Shown here one piece after another: positions 41,300-49,898 of a stretch of 64,000 nt of DNA. Origin of the DNA: Bacillota bacterium (GTDB lineage: Bacteria > Bacillota_I > Bacilli_A > Erysipelotrichales > Erysipelotrichaceae). The DNA lies in the NCBI GenBank assembly GCA_023388995.1, contig JAEWFD010000020.1:137262-201261 (forward strand), in the 5' to 3' direction. The translations under genes were made by a program, and so were the position numbers. Under the pieces are notes generated by a model. It was not told the DNA's origin. It saw only the letters and a list, made by a program, of their open reading frames with translations, and did not search any database. The stretch's first letter is position 1; the number at the start of each line of letters is the position of its first letter.

Positions 41300-41325
41300 A
41301 AAAAGAGCAATGAAGTTCATTGCTC
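41298..41325 (-). terminator. Terminator between trpZ and ribU
   Basis: GAGCAATGAA and TTCATTGCTC form a near-perfect stem; on the minus strand it is followed by TTTTTTT, ending ribU transcription. Confidence 0.8.
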
Positions 41326-41340
41326 GCCAGGCTAATCATT

Positions 41341-41877
41341 TTACCCGTGAAAATATTTGGATACAGATTTATAAACCAGGAAGGTAATGACGGAGTTAAT
41401 TCCCGCCTTTAATAAGTTAAAAGGGATAATAGCTGTTAAAAGCATTCCTTTCACAACATCCACCGGAACCTTTAAAAATAATGGTGTAATTACAAGATTG
41501 GCTGCTGTCATAACGACAGTCATGGTAATGGTTCCTGCTATGAGTGCAATGACAGCTTGTTTTCTGGTTTTGTGTTTTGAATAAAACAACCCTGCCGCGA
41601 TGACAAAGCTTCCGGTAGCGATGATGTGCATGAGAATACCATATAATCCGCTGGCAATGCTGACTGTAAAGCCTTGAATCACAGACGCTACTACGGTAAT
41701 TGCCAAGCCGGCAAGCGGTCCAAAGGCGAAGGTTCCAATTAAAATTGGTACATCGGCCGGATCGTATTCTAAGAAAGCAGCACTAGGAATCAAAGGGAAG
41801 TGGATTAGAGCCACTAAAGTGATGGATATGGCAATTAGAATAGCCATAGAAGTAAGTGTTCTTGTTTTTCTTTGCAT
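41341..41877 (-). CDS. ribU: ECF transporter riboflavin-binding protein RibU
   Basis: A 178-residue membrane protein with six helices. The MAILIAISITLVALIHFPLIP start, SAAFLEYDPADVPILIGTFAFGP loop and PVDVVKGMLLTAIIPFNLLKAGIN end match RibU. It captures riboflavin for the shared ECF module. AGGAGG precedes the ATG at 41877; the open frame runs upstream into the FMN aptamer. The FMN riboswitch confirms the substrate. Confidence 0.93.
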   Translation of the reverse strand: MQRKTRTLTSMAILIAISITLVALIHFPLIPSAAFLEYDPADVPILIGTFAFGPLAGLAITVVASVIQGFTVSIASGLYGILMHIIATGSFVIAAGLFYSKHKTRKQAVIALIAGTITMTVVMTAANLVITPLFLKVPVDVVKGMLLTAIIPFNLLKAGINSVITFLVYKSVSKYFHG

Positions 41878-41914
41878 GAATATGCCTCCTCTGAAATAGA
41901 GGTCTGTTTTGGTC

Positions 41915-41941
41915 AAAAAAGCCCTTGATTCTTCAAGGGCT
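41915..41941 (-). terminator. FMN riboswitch terminator
   Basis: AGCCCTTGA pairs with TCAAGGGCT and is followed by TTTTTT on the minus strand, between aptamer and ribU. Confidence 0.9.
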
Positions 41942-41971
41942 GACTTGTGCATATCTAAAAGAGTGCACCCG

Positions 41972-42096
41972 TTTCTTTCATCCGGACTATACCGTCGGTT
42001 CTGGATTCTAACCAGATCAGCTATCATAGATAGGTCGCGGACTTGCAGGATAACCTGATCACCGCCGGTGAGGAATTACGCCTCGCCCCGAAACAG
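41972..42096 (-). ncRNA. FMN riboswitch (RFN element)
   Basis: On the minus strand the conserved blocks TCGGGGCGAGGCGTAATTCC, CACCGGCGGTGATC and ACGGTATAGTCCGGATGAAA are present. It senses FMN and controls ribU. Confidence 0.95.
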
Positions 42097-42115
42097 ACAA
42101 TGTTATTTCCTTATT

Positions 42116-42144
42116 ATTATAGTAAGCATCGCAGATGTTGTCAA
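42116..42144 (-). promoter_or_regulatory. Consensus promoter of the ribU transcript
   Basis: TTGACA, 17-bp spacer and TATAAT on the minus strand: a perfect sigma-A match. Confidence 0.9.
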
Positions 42145-42155
42145 TCCTAATGTTT

Positions 42156-42431
42156 TTATAGTTGATAGTAGCCATATCGTAAATAATATAATCCAATCAT
42201 GCCGATAATATAGCCAGCTGATGCATGCAAGATACACTGCAAGCCATAGTACGGATAAAAAGGCAATGATAAAATACCGGTCAGCAATCCGCAAAATACA
42301 ACAGCTTGTTTGCCAATTGTTTTAAAGTCAATCTGCTTATCCCGGGTGAACAGTCTGTCGAACAGCAAGCAACCCAAAAAAGCAATCACATAATAAACCG
42401 GAATATCCAGATAGTAATGATAGAGTATCAT
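42156..42431 (-). CDS. Small unknown membrane protein
   Basis: About 91 residues with three helices, beginning MILYHYYLDIPVYYVIAF and ending LYYLRYGYYQL, many aromatic residues in the loops. No family recognised. The start is uncertain: 42431 follows GAGGAAAG by some 15 nt, and the frame runs further to 42482 across a probable TATACT -10. Its stop is 12 bp before the ribU promoter. Confidence 0.5.
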   Translation of the reverse strand: MILYHYYLDIPVYYVIAFLGCLLFDRLFTRDKQIDFKTIGKQAVVFCGLLTGILSLPFYPYYGLQCILHASAGYIIGMIGLYYLRYGYYQL

Positions 42432-42599
42432 CCATATTGCATCTTTCCTCAATTCTTTCTGGATAGTATAGCGGACTTTCAAACCAGAAGCAAATGATAT
42501 CCTGGAACAAGCAAAATTATGATGAATATCCTTGTTGAAAAGAGCGAAGAATGATACACTAAGGATACAAATAGGAGTAGATCAAAAGGAGTGAACGTT

Positions 42600-43499
42600 A
42601 TGATCAATACATTTAATGATATCTTGCAAACGGCCAAAACGTTAGGCCCCAAAACGATAGCTGTCGCAGCAGCCGAAGACGTGGAAGTTCTGCAAGCAGT
42701 GCAGCTTGCACGCGATTATCACATCGCGAAAGCTATTTTAGTTGGAGATGAACAAAAAATCCGCTCCATTGCGGAGGCAAATGATATTTCTCTGCGGGAC
42801 ATGGAAATTCTTTCCGTTGCAGATCCGGCAGAAGCGTGCTTGGAAGCAGTGCGTCTGGTTTCTGAGAAGAAAGCAGATATTTTGATGAAAGGCATGGTAG
42901 ATACCAAGGTCATTCTGAAAGCTGTTTTGAACAAGGAGATTGGCTTGCGTACCAAAAATGTGTTATCCCATGTTGTGATTGCAGAGATAGATCATTTTGA
43001 TCATTTGCTGTACATCAGTGATGCAGCAATGAATATTGCTCCTGACTTGCAAACAAAAAAAGAGATTGTGGAAAATGTTGTTTGCGTTGCGCATGCCATG
43101 GGCAATGAAAAGCCGAATGTAGCTGTCGTGTGTGCTGTAGAGAAAGTAAATGACAAGATGCCGGCAACACTGGATGCACAGGAATTGATGAAGATGAATG
43201 AATCCGGCGAAATTACCGGATGCACAATCGCTGGGCCGCTTGCCTTGGATAATGCCGTTTCTGTTGAGGCTGCCAAGCATAAGAAAATTGACCATCCAGT
43301 TGCAGGCAAAGCAGATGTTCTGATTATGCCTAATATCGAAGCTGGCAACATTTTGTATAAATCGATTACCTTCCTAGCACTGGGCAAAGTAGCGGGGATG
43401 ATTGTGGGGGCCAAGGCACCGATTGTACTGACATCCCGTGCTGATAGTGATATCACGAAGTTATATTCTATTGCAGCTGCCGTATTAATGGCTAAATAA
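42600..43499 (+). CDS. ptb: Phosphate butyryltransferase
   Basis: A 299-residue Ptb, which interconverts butyryl-CoA (or branched acyl-CoA) and acyl phosphate. VVIAEIDHFDHLLYISDAAMN, NEKPNVAVVCAVEKVNDKMPAT, and GPLALDNAVSVEAAKHKKI are family segments. There is no buk (butyrate kinase) gene beside it, unlike in many Clostridia. ATG at 42600 has AAAAGGAG at good spacing; the GTG at 42591 abuts it. It forms a single-gene unit ended by a branched terminator. Confidence 0.92.
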   Translation: MINTFNDILQTAKTLGPKTIAVAAAEDVEVLQAVQLARDYHIAKAILVGDEQKIRSIAEANDISLRDMEILSVADPAEACLEAVRLVSEKKADILMKGMVDTKVILKAVLNKEIGLRTKNVLSHVVIAEIDHFDHLLYISDAAMNIAPDLQTKKEIVENVVCVAHAMGNEKPNVAVVCAVEKVNDKMPATLDAQELMKMNESGEITGCTIAGPLALDNAVSVEAAKHKKIDHPVAGKADVLIMPNIEAGNILYKSITFLALGKVAGMIVGAKAPIVLTSRADSDITKLYSIAAAVLMAK

Positions 43500-43621
43500 A
43501 ATTCATATGAAACGTACCATGCGGCAGTCATAAGCGAAGGTTCGCTGCGTGCGGATTTGATTGATCGCTTTGGAATTCGCTGGTGTTTGTTTGTATAAGC
43601 AAGAGTAAAATATCAGTTCAG

Positions 43622-43676
43622 TCCCTCAAGGATAGATAATGCAATAGGCATTCGCTATGAAATGAGGGATTTTTTA
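43622..43676 (+). terminator. Branched terminator after ptb
   Basis: TCCCTCA pairs with TGAGGGA; an inner hairpin AATGC-AATAG-GCATT lies inside. TTTTTT follows. Confidence 0.75.
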
Positions 43677-44286
43677 TATACTAATTTCTTGTGGAAAGAA
43701 TAGGAATATCCGATTAGTTTGGAAAGCAGAAGGAAGCTGAGTATTGTTCCTTCACGGATATATAAATTGTGATTGAAGATAAGGGTGAGCAGCAAAGTGC
43801 TGAGCAAGAAGAAACAATCAAACTTCAAGCGAATAGAGGATAAACTATGGCCGTTTTTCTGACCAGTAAAAGGCATAGACTTTCCAAGGGAAACTGAATG
43901 ATTTCCATTGCCAGAATAGCTCCCAAACTGAAAGATGCCAGAATAAGGCCAATAAAAAAGAGGAGAACCCTGTGCAGATAAAAGGGAAAGGTAACATGGT
44001 GCAGCAGGAAATAGAGATAGAAATTAATCATATAGCCATTTAGTAAAGTCATGGCAATTTGGATGAAGTCGCGCTTTCTCACGTTCGCATTTCTAAAGAT
44101 AAGATAGATGAGAAAAAACAGTAAATTTAAGAGATTTAAGACGATGCCGATTTCCAGATTGCATAAGTCGGCCAGAAGCAAGCATAATGCGTTGAACATA
44201 CTTTGTCCGATTCCGGCCTTGACTTGCAAAGATATACCGAAACCGAGCAGCAGGAATGCGAATATAGAATACAGCTTTTTTTTCAT
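43655..44286 (-). pseudogene. YczE/YitT-like membrane protein, frameshifted in an A run
   Basis: The N-terminal frame (43825-44286) gives 153 residues with helices: LLLGFGISLQVKAGIGQSMFNALC, then NGYMINFYLYFLL and LGAILAMEIIQFPLESLCLLL. It ends in an abnormal tail. The second frame continues with KNGHSLSSIRLKFDCFFL and REGTILSFLLLSKLIGY, the expected C-terminus. Adding one A to AGAAAAACGG joins them (LLLVRKNGHSLSS), restoring about 210 residues. Genuine pseudogene or homopolymer error. GAGGT precedes ATG. Confidence 0.75.
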
Positions 44287-44313
44287 GCAGATTTACCTCG
44301 TTTGACAGATACA

Positions 44314-44322
44314 TGATATAAT
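44314..44322 (+). promoter_or_regulatory. Extended -10 of the Crp/Fnr regulator gene
   Basis: TG-A-TATAAT, 45 bp before the ATG at 44368, in the short spacer shared with the divergent YczE-like gene. The divergent promoter overlaps it. Confidence 0.55.
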
Positions 44323-44367
44323 ATCGAAATACAATGGAATATGAGAAATATCACATTAGGAGAAATT

Positions 44368-44985
44368 ATGATTGCTGATAGGAAAATACCCTTAGAGTTA
44401 GTGCGTTTGGGCAAAAGAAAAGCATTTTTGCGAAATGCCAATATTTATAAACTGAGCAGCAGTCCGCTATCTTGCTATTTTATCCTGGCAGGTACCGCCA
44501 AAATATACATAGATCATAAAAACGGAAAACGATCCATCCTTGATTTTGCAAAGGAAGGTGACTGGATCGGTGAACTTTCGTTGTTTTGCGGGGAAACTGA
44601 CTATAAAGAGAATCAAGTTCTTCAGGATATCGAATGCTATGAATTCAATATCGTGGAATTGAGCGAACTCTGCAGGGAAAATGCAAGTATTTCTTTTTAT
44701 TTTGCCTCTTATATTTCCAATAAATTATTAGCAAGGAGTTACCGCATGAGTGAAAGCTTGAATTATGCTGTCAGCAAAAGACTTGCGTCCTTTATTCTGG
44801 AATATCACCAGAATGGCACATATGCGATGCCTCATACCGATGTCTCAGAATATCTGAACGTTAGTTATCGGCATGTACTGCATGTGATGAAACAATTTTG
44901 TGAAACGAAGATTTTACGGAAAGAAAAGAGAAAAGGATATGTTATTTCTGATATGGAGAAATTGAAAGAATTGATTGAACAATAG
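44368..44985 (+). CDS. Crp/Fnr family regulator (YeiL-like)
   Basis: A 205-residue transcription factor. A cyclic-nucleotide-type beta-barrel (residues 20-110, ILDFAKEGDWIGELSLFCGE) is followed by a dimer helix and a winged helix with DVSEYLNVSYRHVLHVMKQFCE. There are no N-terminal iron-sulfur cysteines as in FNR. ATG at 44368 has AGGAG ahead; ATG 44341 does not. Divergent to the YczE-like gene, which it may control; such pairs recur in Firmicutes. Confidence 0.88.
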   Translation: MIADRKIPLELVRLGKRKAFLRNANIYKLSSSPLSCYFILAGTAKIYIDHKNGKRSILDFAKEGDWIGELSLFCGETDYKENQVLQDIECYEFNIVELSELCRENASISFYFASYISNKLLARSYRMSESLNYAVSKRLASFILEYHQNGTYAMPHTDVSEYLNVSYRHVLHVMKQFCETKILRKEKRKGYVISDMEKLKELIEQ

Positions 44986-45106
44986 AAATAGAAAAATATT
45001 AAAGTGATATTAAAAAATCGTTGTTTACCGCAAAAGCGAAATAGAATGGAATCTCACTTTTCGGAAGCGAAAGCAGATTCAAGCATACTTAGCGAAATTT
45101 AAATAA

Positions 45107-45134
45107 TTGTAATAGACTAAAAATGTTATATAAT
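45107..45134 (+). promoter_or_regulatory. Promoter of the hydrolase-like gene
   Basis: TTGTAA, 16-bp spacer, TATAAT, about 20 bp upstream of the start at 45155. Confidence 0.65.
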
Positions 45135-45154
45135 GAAACACGAAACAGTAAGGT

Positions 45155-45931
45155 GTGATTCTTATTAAACGTATCGTATTTAATAAACCAATGGGTACAG
45201 TACAGCGCAAAAGAACGCGGTTCATTCTATTAGGAATGACAGCGGTATGTGCTATGATCTTTGCGTTTTTACGCTTTCAAGTGAAATACCAGCCAACCCA
45301 GGAAGCATTCGATGCAATGCAATCTGATTCTATGATTACAGTCACGTCAACAGCAGACTATGATCGCTACCAGCCAGCAGCAAGCCAGGCACATGGCATC
45401 GTCATTTATCCGGATGAACGGATTCATCCTGCGGCATATGCAGTGCTGGCACGAACAATGGCTCAAGAACTGCAAAGTGAGGTTTTTGTCAGACACTATC
45501 CATTTGGCAGCACGTTGCTTGGATTAACCAATCAGAAGAAGCTCTTCCAAATCAATGAAGGAATTCAGACATGGGATGTGGTGCTGCACGGCAATGGTGC
45601 ATTCCAAAGCAGCTTTATGAAACAGCTTCCCGTCCGTTCGCTGATTTTTCTCAGCGGAGCTCCCTCATGGAATATTGCTGATCAAATTGACAGCATGGTG
45701 GTTCGCGGTACGCTGGATGGTGTCAATCCGCAAAGCAGCTGGCAGAAGAAAAGGAAATTATTTCCGGAAGAAGCAATTTATTACGCAATCGAAGGCGGAA
45801 ATTTCTCGAATTACGTGAATACCCAACTTTTTCGTGAAGATTTTATCGGGACAATTACAACGCAAGAACAGCAGGACAGCACTATCGAGTATATAGAAGA
45901 CTTTTTGATGGGACTATCATTGCGTCAGTGA
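45155..45931 (+). CDS. Alpha/beta-hydrolase-fold protein lacking the nucleophile
   Basis: A 258-residue membrane-anchored protein: helix at about 23-40, then an alpha/beta-hydrolase domain of the Abhydrolase_5 type (HGIVIYPDERIHPAAYAVLARTMA). The nucleophile elbow, normally GHSxGG, reads LHGNGAF (144-150), so the catalytic Ser is a Gly. The acidic loop VVRGTLDGVN is retained. It is likely a non-catalytic binding protein. It begins with GTG at 45155; no SD-supported ATG exists. The cdaA gene follows 32 bp later. Confidence 0.75.
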   Translation: MILIKRIVFNKPMGTVQRKRTRFILLGMTAVCAMIFAFLRFQVKYQPTQEAFDAMQSDSMITVTSTADYDRYQPAASQAHGIVIYPDERIHPAAYAVLARTMAQELQSEVFVRHYPFGSTLLGLTNQKKLFQINEGIQTWDVVLHGNGAFQSSFMKQLPVRSLIFLSGAPSWNIADQIDSMVVRGTLDGVNPQSSWQKKRKLFPEEAIYYAIEGGNFSNYVNTQLFREDFIGTITTQEQQDSTIEYIEDFLMGLSLRQ

Positions 45932-45934
45932 ATT

Positions 45935-45943
45935 TGGTATAAT
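45935..45943 (+). promoter_or_regulatory. Extended -10 for cdaA-cdaR-glmM
   Basis: TG-G-TATAAT, 21 bp before the cdaA ATG, right at the end of the hydrolase-like gene. Confidence 0.6.
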
Positions 45944-45963
45944 ACGGGACAGGAGGCAACAGC

Positions 45964-47016
45964 ATGAGAACACTAACACTTCAAAATACCATCGCCTTGC
46001 TGCGCATTTTATTGGATGTGGCAGCAGTATGGATCTTAATTTACTACGTAATCAAGTTCGTTCGGAATAATGCGCGGACGATTCAAATATTCAAAGGGAT
46101 TTTACTGGTCATGATCATCAAAGGTGTTTCCTCATTTGCGGGATTAACGACGGTAAGTTTTTTGGCAGATATGTTTATTACCTATGGGTTTTTAGGCGTA
46201 ATCATCATCTTCCAGCCGGAGATCCGGGGGGGATTGGAAAAACTGGGGCAAAGCAAGCTCTTTACGCGAATTTCGACGTTGAGCGGCAATGAACTGGATA
46301 TTCTGGTGAATACCTTGGTGGAAGCTACAGTGCGGCTTTCCAAAGAGCAGATCGGAGCTTTGATTACCATTGAACAATCACAGTCTTTGTCTGATTATAT
46401 TAAAACCGGTACCAAAATTGATGCAGCGGTTTCAGTCGAACTGTTATGTTCGATTTTTGTGCCGCTGACACCACTTCATGATGGGGCTGTTATTATTCAA
46501 GGAAATCATATTTCCTGTGCATCGGCCTATTTTCCGCCAACATCACTGGACTTGCCGACACGCTATGGAGCACGCCATCGTGCTGCCATCGGAATCAGCG
46601 AGATTACAGATTCAACTACTATTGTAGTCAGTGAAGAAACCGGAAGTATTTCCATTGCGGAACATGGAAAATTGCTGCACATGGATGAAGAATCTTTGCG
46701 GGAATATTTATTAAAGGTGATTTGTGTCCAAGAAATTGAAGCCAAACCTACCAACCGCTCCAAAGTCAGAAAAGAAAAAGCGAATCGCAGTATTAAGTTT
46801 GACTTTCTGAACAATAAAGAAGAAGCTCCGGAATCAAATGAAGAACGGATGACAGTTAGTAAGAAATCACGGAAAACAGCGAATTTGCAGTTTCAGCTGG
46901 ATGATGTGAAAGAGGCACCAAAGCCAAAGCGTCCTGCGAAAAAAGGGCAGGATGCAAAACCAGCGGCTGATCAGACCTTACTGAACCAGGAAGGAGAGAA
47001 TGAGCGTGGAGAATAA
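45964..47016 (+). CDS. cdaA: Diadenylate cyclase CdaA
   Basis: A 350-residue membrane enzyme that makes c-di-AMP from two ATP. Three helices (10-85) precede the DAC domain, with DGA (173-175) and RHR (204-206) catalytic motifs intact. Typical CdaA is about 270-280 residues; this one has an added C-terminal tail (about 262-350) rich in Lys, Arg and Glu. The operon order cdaA-cdaR-glmM is conserved and ties c-di-AMP to cell wall precursor supply. AGGAGG precedes ATG. Confidence 0.96.
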   Translation: MRTLTLQNTIALLRILLDVAAVWILIYYVIKFVRNNARTIQIFKGILLVMIIKGVSSFAGLTTVSFLADMFITYGFLGVIIIFQPEIRGGLEKLGQSKLFTRISTLSGNELDILVNTLVEATVRLSKEQIGALITIEQSQSLSDYIKTGTKIDAAVSVELLCSIFVPLTPLHDGAVIIQGNHISCASAYFPPTSLDLPTRYGARHRAAIGISEITDSTTIVVSEETGSISIAEHGKLLHMDEESLREYLLKVICVQEIEAKPTNRSKVRKEKANRSIKFDFLNNKEEAPESNEERMTVSKKSRKTANLQFQLDDVKEAPKPKRPAKKGQDAKPAADQTLLNQEGENERGE

Positions 47017-48478
47017 GAAAATAGAGCAGCCTGAGTTGGAGGAAACGAAGCAGCCAGCTCAAGGACCAAAAGAAATAAAAGGCTACCGGATGCCGCGCAT
47101 TCAAAGAAGCAAGCAAGATGCAACAGAGAAGCAAGGCAGCGAAGAAGGCAAGAATAAACTGGAGCTGGCACAATCCATTGCGTCGCGCGGGAAAAAAGTA
47201 GTGCATTCTTATGCCAGCATTGAAAATGTTGTTATGCAGGTGTTTAATACAATCAGTACCGTCATTGACCGCTATGTGTTCAATCCGCGCTGGGGCGGGG
47301 TTATTTCCTTATTGTTTGCAGTGTTTATGTATATGACTGTAAACAGCGGTATGCTGGGTCAGGTTTTTGCGACAAAAACAAATTCTGAAATATTGGATAA
47401 AGTACCGGTTACGGTAAATGCCAATAATGAGGTATATGAGATTGAAGGGCTGCCGGAAAGTGTTACTCCGATTATCAAGGGTGAGATCAGTGATCTGCAG
47501 ATGACAAAATCACAAGGTGGTTATCTGGTTGTGGCAGACTTATCAGGGCTTGGTGAAGGCACGCATGCGATTACCCTCAGTCCGAACAACTTTTCCTCCC
47601 GGGTGCAAGTGTTCTTGAACCCCTCTACAGCAGTTGTAACAATTAAAAAGAAAATTTCATGGAATTTTGATTTAGGATATGATTTCATCAATTCCGACAA
47701 AATGGATGCACGATATGTGCTTGGAACTCCAACTTTAGATACCAATGAGGTTACTGTTCGAGCTTCCCAGCAGACTATTGACAGCATTGCTTTCGTAAAA
47801 GCGTTGATCAATGTAGAAGGTGTCAAAGAAACATTTGAGCAAGATGCTGTTCTGGCAGCATATGATCAGAATGGGAACCGTGTGCAAGTGGATATCATTC
47901 CTTCGACTGTGCGGGCAACTGTTGAGGTAAGCTCACCGAATAAAACGATACCGATTGTCATTGTTCCAAATGGCGAATTGCCAAATGGCAAGGCAATTGA
48001 ATCTATTTCCTTAGATCATGCAGCACTTACCATCTACGGTCAGGAAAGTGTTTTGAATGCTTTCCAAAACTTCATCGTGAATATTAATGTATCGGAAATT
48101 TATTCTGACAGCAGCTTGGTAGCTCCGCTCCGCTTGCCATCAGGAATCAAGAAAACATCGGTAACAAAAGTTAATTTGGAAGTGAAATTGACAGATGCAG
48201 TGACAAGGGTAATCAAAGGCGTAAACTTGAATATCCGGAAAAATATCAACAACTATCGTCTTGATTTAGTGAATCGGGATAATGTAACGGTTGATATTGA
48301 GGTGACAGGAAGCAAAGAGCGGGTAGAAGCGATTACTGCCGACCAGATTGAAGCATATCTGGATATGGAAAAGACGAAGCCTGGTATTATGACATTGCCG
48401 GTGATTGTACAAGGAACAGATTACTATGTGAAGTATAAATCATTGACAGATGCTGTTGATGTAGAAATTATTCGATAA
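47000..48478 (+). CDS. cdaR: CdaR (YbbR-domain regulator of CdaA)
   Basis: A 492-residue protein with one membrane helix (about 99-118) and about four YbbR domains outside the cell (repeated VPVTVNANNEVYEIEG / ISLDHAALTIYGQESVL patterns). CdaR binds CdaA and tunes its activity. The first ~98 residues are cytosolic and highly charged, while most CdaR start at the helix. It overlaps cdaA by 17 bp, with AAGGAGAGA ahead of the ATG. Confidence 0.93.
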   Translation: MSVENKKIEQPELEETKQPAQGPKEIKGYRMPRIQRSKQDATEKQGSEEGKNKLELAQSIASRGKKVVHSYASIENVVMQVFNTISTVIDRYVFNPRWGGVISLLFAVFMYMTVNSGMLGQVFATKTNSEILDKVPVTVNANNEVYEIEGLPESVTPIIKGEISDLQMTKSQGGYLVVADLSGLGEGTHAITLSPNNFSSRVQVFLNPSTAVVTIKKKISWNFDLGYDFINSDKMDARYVLGTPTLDTNEVTVRASQQTIDSIAFVKALINVEGVKETFEQDAVLAAYDQNGNRVQVDIIPSTVRATVEVSSPNKTIPIVIVPNGELPNGKAIESISLDHAALTIYGQESVLNAFQNFIVNINVSEIYSDSSLVAPLRLPSGIKKTSVTKVNLEVKLTDAVTRVIKGVNLNIRKNINNYRLDLVNRDNVTVDIEVTGSKERVEAITADQIEAYLDMEKTKPGIMTLPVIVQGTDYYVKYKSLTDAVDVEIIR

Positions 48479-48488
48479 GGGGAGACAT

Positions 48489-49838
48489 ATGAAATATTTT
48501 GGAACAGATGGTTTTCGCGGACAAGTATGTGAGCAGTTAAACCCGCATCATGCATTTCAAATCGGCAGATTTTTAGGTGCTTATCTGACAGCTGACAGTA
48601 CCCATAAAAAAAAGCTGCTGATTGGGAAAGATACTCGTCTTTCTTCCGATGTATTGGAACATGCACTTGCGAGCGGAGCGGCAGCATCCGGCTGTGATGT
48701 ATACTTACTTGGCGTTTGTCCGACGCCTGCGGTTTCGTATCTGGTCCGCTATCATGAATATGATTTTGGCGTAATGATTTCGGCTAGTCATAATCCGTTT
48801 CAAGATAATGGCATTAAAATTTTTAATCATGCAGGTTTTAAGCTGGAAGAGGCCATAGAGCAGCAGATTGAAGCCTATATGGATGGAGAAACTGAAGAAT
48901 TGCCGTGGGCTGACGGAGATCAGCTGGGACGCATTACTGATGTTCATGCCAGCGGTATAAAAAGCTACGCCAATTGGATGCATTCTTTATTCAAGCAAGA
49001 CTTTGCCGGACTGCGGATTTTGGCGGATCTTGCCAATGGGTCCGCAACAGCAACTGCGAAGCAAGTGCTGGAACAATGCGGCGCTGCAGTTGATGTAATT
49101 GCCAATGAACCAAATGGCTATAATATCAATGCCGACTGCGGATCTACTCATTTGCATCGCTTGCAGGATAACATCAGAACGATGCCTGGCGAGTACGATC
49201 TTGGCTTGGCATTTGATGGTGATGCCGACCGTTTGCTGGCAGTAGATGAAACCGGTAAAATTGTCGATGGCGATGCTATAATGTATTTGTGCGCAAAGCA
49301 TTTGAAACAACGAGGGAAGTTAAAAGACAACATATTGGTTACGACTGTGATGTCTAACTTAGGACTGTATCATTCCTTGGAGCTGATTGGCGTGAAAACG
49401 TGTCAGGTTCAAGTAGGTGATAAATATGTTTCCCAATGCATGTTTGCGGATGGCTATTCCTTAGGCGGCGAGCAATCCGGCCATATTATCTTCCAGGAAG
49501 AGGCAGTTTCTGGGGATGGATTGCTGACAGCGATGCATTTGCTGGAGATTGTCAAACAAGAAGGTAAGCCTTTATCCCAGCTTGCGGCCGAAGTGCAAAT
49601 TTTCCCGCAGCGTCTGCGCAATATCAAAGTGCAGGATAAGAAACAGGCAATGGAAGATCATGATGTGAAACAATTAGTCGCAAAGATTACGGAAGCGCTT
49701 GGCAACCAAGGGCGGATTCTAGTTCGGCCTTCCGGTACAGAACAGCTGATTCGTGTTATGGTGGAAGCAGCGACCGATGAATTGTGTGATAATTATGTTA
49801 GTCAAGTAATCGAAATGATTGAAAAAAAGGGGCTTTAG
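48489..49838 (+). CDS. glmM: Phosphoglucosamine mutase
   Basis: A 449-residue enzyme converting glucosamine-6-P to glucosamine-1-P for peptidoglycan precursors. Active-site Ser100 in MISASHNPFQDNG, the metal loop DGDADR, and the phosphate loop RPSGTEQLIRVM are intact. It follows cdaR by 10 bp (GGGGAG ahead of ATG) and ends in a terminator that spans its stop. CdaA-GlmM contact is known in other Firmicutes. Confidence 0.97.
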   Translation: MKYFGTDGFRGQVCEQLNPHHAFQIGRFLGAYLTADSTHKKKLLIGKDTRLSSDVLEHALASGAAASGCDVYLLGVCPTPAVSYLVRYHEYDFGVMISASHNPFQDNGIKIFNHAGFKLEEAIEQQIEAYMDGETEELPWADGDQLGRITDVHASGIKSYANWMHSLFKQDFAGLRILADLANGSATATAKQVLEQCGAAVDVIANEPNGYNINADCGSTHLHRLQDNIRTMPGEYDLGLAFDGDADRLLAVDETGKIVDGDAIMYLCAKHLKQRGKLKDNILVTTVMSNLGLYHSLELIGVKTCQVQVGDKYVSQCMFADGYSLGGEQSGHIIFQEEAVSGDGLLTAMHLLEIVKQEGKPLSQLAAEVQIFPQRLRNIKVQDKKQAMEDHDVKQLVAKITEALGNQGRILVRPSGTEQLIRVMVEAATDELCDNYVSQVIEMIEKKGL

Positions 49839-49846
49839 CCCTTTTT
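49822..49846 (+). terminator. Terminator of the cdaA operon
   Basis: AAAAAGGGGCT, loop and AGCCCTTTTT form a stem across the glmM stop codon. Confidence 0.8.
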
Positions 49847-49898
49847 GACTTTCAAGATGATATAAAATTGTTTACAATAGAGAATATGAGGTGATGAC

